Shown here: in pieces, positions 42,864 to 43,724 of the stretch
How positions within the stretch are numbered: the stretch's first letter is position 1
Layout: every line of letters begins with the position of its first letter
Origin: an uncultured Lachnospira sp.
Lineage (GTDB): Bacteria; Bacillota; Clostridia; Lachnospirales; Lachnospiraceae
Reading direction: 5' to 3'
Assembly: GCA_944381165.1 (NCBI GenBank)
Contig: CALWKC010000056.1
Coordinates: 1-43,724, forward strand
DNA: 43,724 nt
The notes under the pieces: generated by a model
What the model was told of the DNA's origin: nothing
Databases searched by the model: none
Seen by the model: only the letters and a program-made list of their open reading frames with translations
Program-made: the position numbers and the translations under genes

Positions 42864-43724
42864 TTATATAACCTCAATATCCGATGTTCTGACCGCGTCA
42901 AATAAATCTCCGTTGTGATACAAAACAGCTCTGTCACCATTTATTTCTCCGACGTCATAACCGTCATCGTTAAAATATGCAGTTATCGGAACTCCATTAT
43001 AATTTGTATCTCCGGTAAATCTGACCTTTGAACTGTAAAATGATGTATTATCTTCCTGAGCTTCCGAAACATTACTGTTATTTATAGCCTCATCGTTAAT
43101 CCAGCCTGTTCCGTTGTTAATAAGATAAGGATTTCTCGATCCCGGTATTACCTTTGTGACAGTGCCCTCTGAAATTGCAGGCTTTAGGGCTTCCTGTGAA
43201 TCCGATGAGGTATAAATAGAAGAGTAATAAACATAATCACCCACATGATATTTAGTGTCGCAGGATGTGCCTGACTCGGTGCCGCCGACTGCCGTGTCCT
43301 GAGTGTTCCCTATTGTACCTTCCGGCTCTGCATAGCAGATATTTACATCGAGATGAGCCGGCGCTCCTTCTATATTCCCCTGCGTAGACGTGTACTGCCA
43401 CATTACCGTATTAAATCCGTCAACCTCAAATTTATCATCAAGAGCAGAATTTTCAGGATAACAGGCAACCCAGAGCGGGTATTTTTTTACTCTGTCGTCA
43501 AAATAATTTTTAACAAAATTCAGATTTGAATAAACGCCCGCGCTGTGTCCCAGCTCGCTCATTCTGTCTGCAAACGCCTCAATTATCCCGCTTATGAGGT
43601 CTGCTGAGGCAGTCACTCCATTGTCCGACATGTATCTTACCGTATCCCCCTCAACATCATAGAATATAGGGTAGTTAAGGTCGTAATCCTTTATAATCTC
43701 ATGGCAGACGTTTGCTTCCTCTAT
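42864..43724 (-). CDS. GH25 lysozyme-type endolysin, N-terminus outside window
   Basis: The frame is open to the window edge, so the N-terminus is missing; the internal ATG at 43631 is not the start. The visible part begins inside a GH25 (Cellosyl/muramidase) domain: YPIFYDVEGDT with the catalytic Asp/Glu pair, AGVYSNLNFVKNYFDDRV, YPLWVACY, NTVMWQYTSTQGNIEG and HLDVNICY. The C-terminal 150 residues hold a DTKYHVGDYVYYSS SH3-like segment and a beta-rich tail, likely cell-wall binding. It cleaves peptidoglycan at N-acetylmuramic acid. Placement upstream of the tape measure is unusual for a lysis gene, so it could instead be a tail-associated lysin. Confidence 0.85.
   Translation of the reverse strand: MEEANVCHEIIKDYDLNYPIFYDVEGDTVRYMSDNGVTASADLISGIIEAFADRMSELGHSAGVYSNLNFVKNYFDDRVKKYPLWVACYPENSALDDKFEVDGFNTVMWQYTSTQGNIEGAPAHLDVNICYAEPEGTIGNTQDTAVGGTESGTSCDTKYHVGDYVYYSSIYTSSDSQEALKPAISEGTVTKVIPGSRNPYLINNGTGWINDEAINNSNVSEAQEDNTSFYSSKVRFTGDTNYNGVPITAYFNDDGYDVGEINGDRAVLYHNGDLFDAVRTSDIEVI

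Overview
The window looks like a low-GC Gram-positive anaerobe of the Clostridia, most likely a Lachnospiraceae. The basis is AT-rich sequence, AGGAGG-type ribosome binding sites, a T-box leader, a DUF3793/flavodoxin/DUF2325 gene trio, a flagellin lysine-methylase (FliB) homologue and a Clostridia-type siphophage tail module. The species is not proven. Bases 12.4-20.8 kb carry plasmid-type partition and replication features, so I infer that the window spans the origin of a large secondary replicon (megaplasmid or chromid) or an integrated copy of one. [Eubacterium] eligens-like bacteria are known to carry such replicons.

Layout. (1) 1-6.8 kb, minus strand: the 5' part of a secreted Ig-like repeat protein, then a phospho-signalling operon of transmembrane HtrA-type protease with FHA domain, PP2C phosphatase, membrane Ser/Thr kinase and a small membrane protein. 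Short ETS(V/I)L motifs in the FHA protein and the small membrane protein resemble the kinase activation loop. (2) 6.8-12.4 kb: a divergent XRE regulator with palindromic operator candidates, a secreted papain-fold protein with an in-frame stop near its start, the DUF3793-flavodoxin-DUF2325 operon with an 18-bp palindrome at its promoter, and an aminotransferase/omega-amidase-like pair. (3) 12.4-19.8 kb: about 1 kb of AT-rich DNA with a near-canonical parS and five copies of a 13-bp palindrome, parA-parB, two putative replication proteins, and a 23-bp iteron array whose 3' part resembles a DnaA box. (4) 19.8-25.6 kb, plus strand: a degenerate tyrosine recombinase, an ABC-F ATPase, ybaK, fliB, and trpD behind a tryptophan T-box. 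Apart from xre, host genes point away from the 12.4-19.8 kb region on both sides, as expected around an origin.

(5) 25.7-43.7 kb, minus strand: a prophage tail/lysis module with a GH25 endolysin, two small proteins, tape measure, small coiled-coil protein, distal tail protein, tail-tip protein with an S74 chaperone, and a BppU/collar fibre. The tape measure gene is split by about 3.8 kb of foreign DNA. This DNA carries six plus-strand paralogues of a small two-domain protein (variable helical N-terminus, nearly invariant zinc ribbon) in four promoter-genes-terminator units, plus a structured, possibly group II intron-like, RNA on the other strand. I consider this array the most likely undescribed system here. 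No tRNA, rRNA or CRISPR array was seen.
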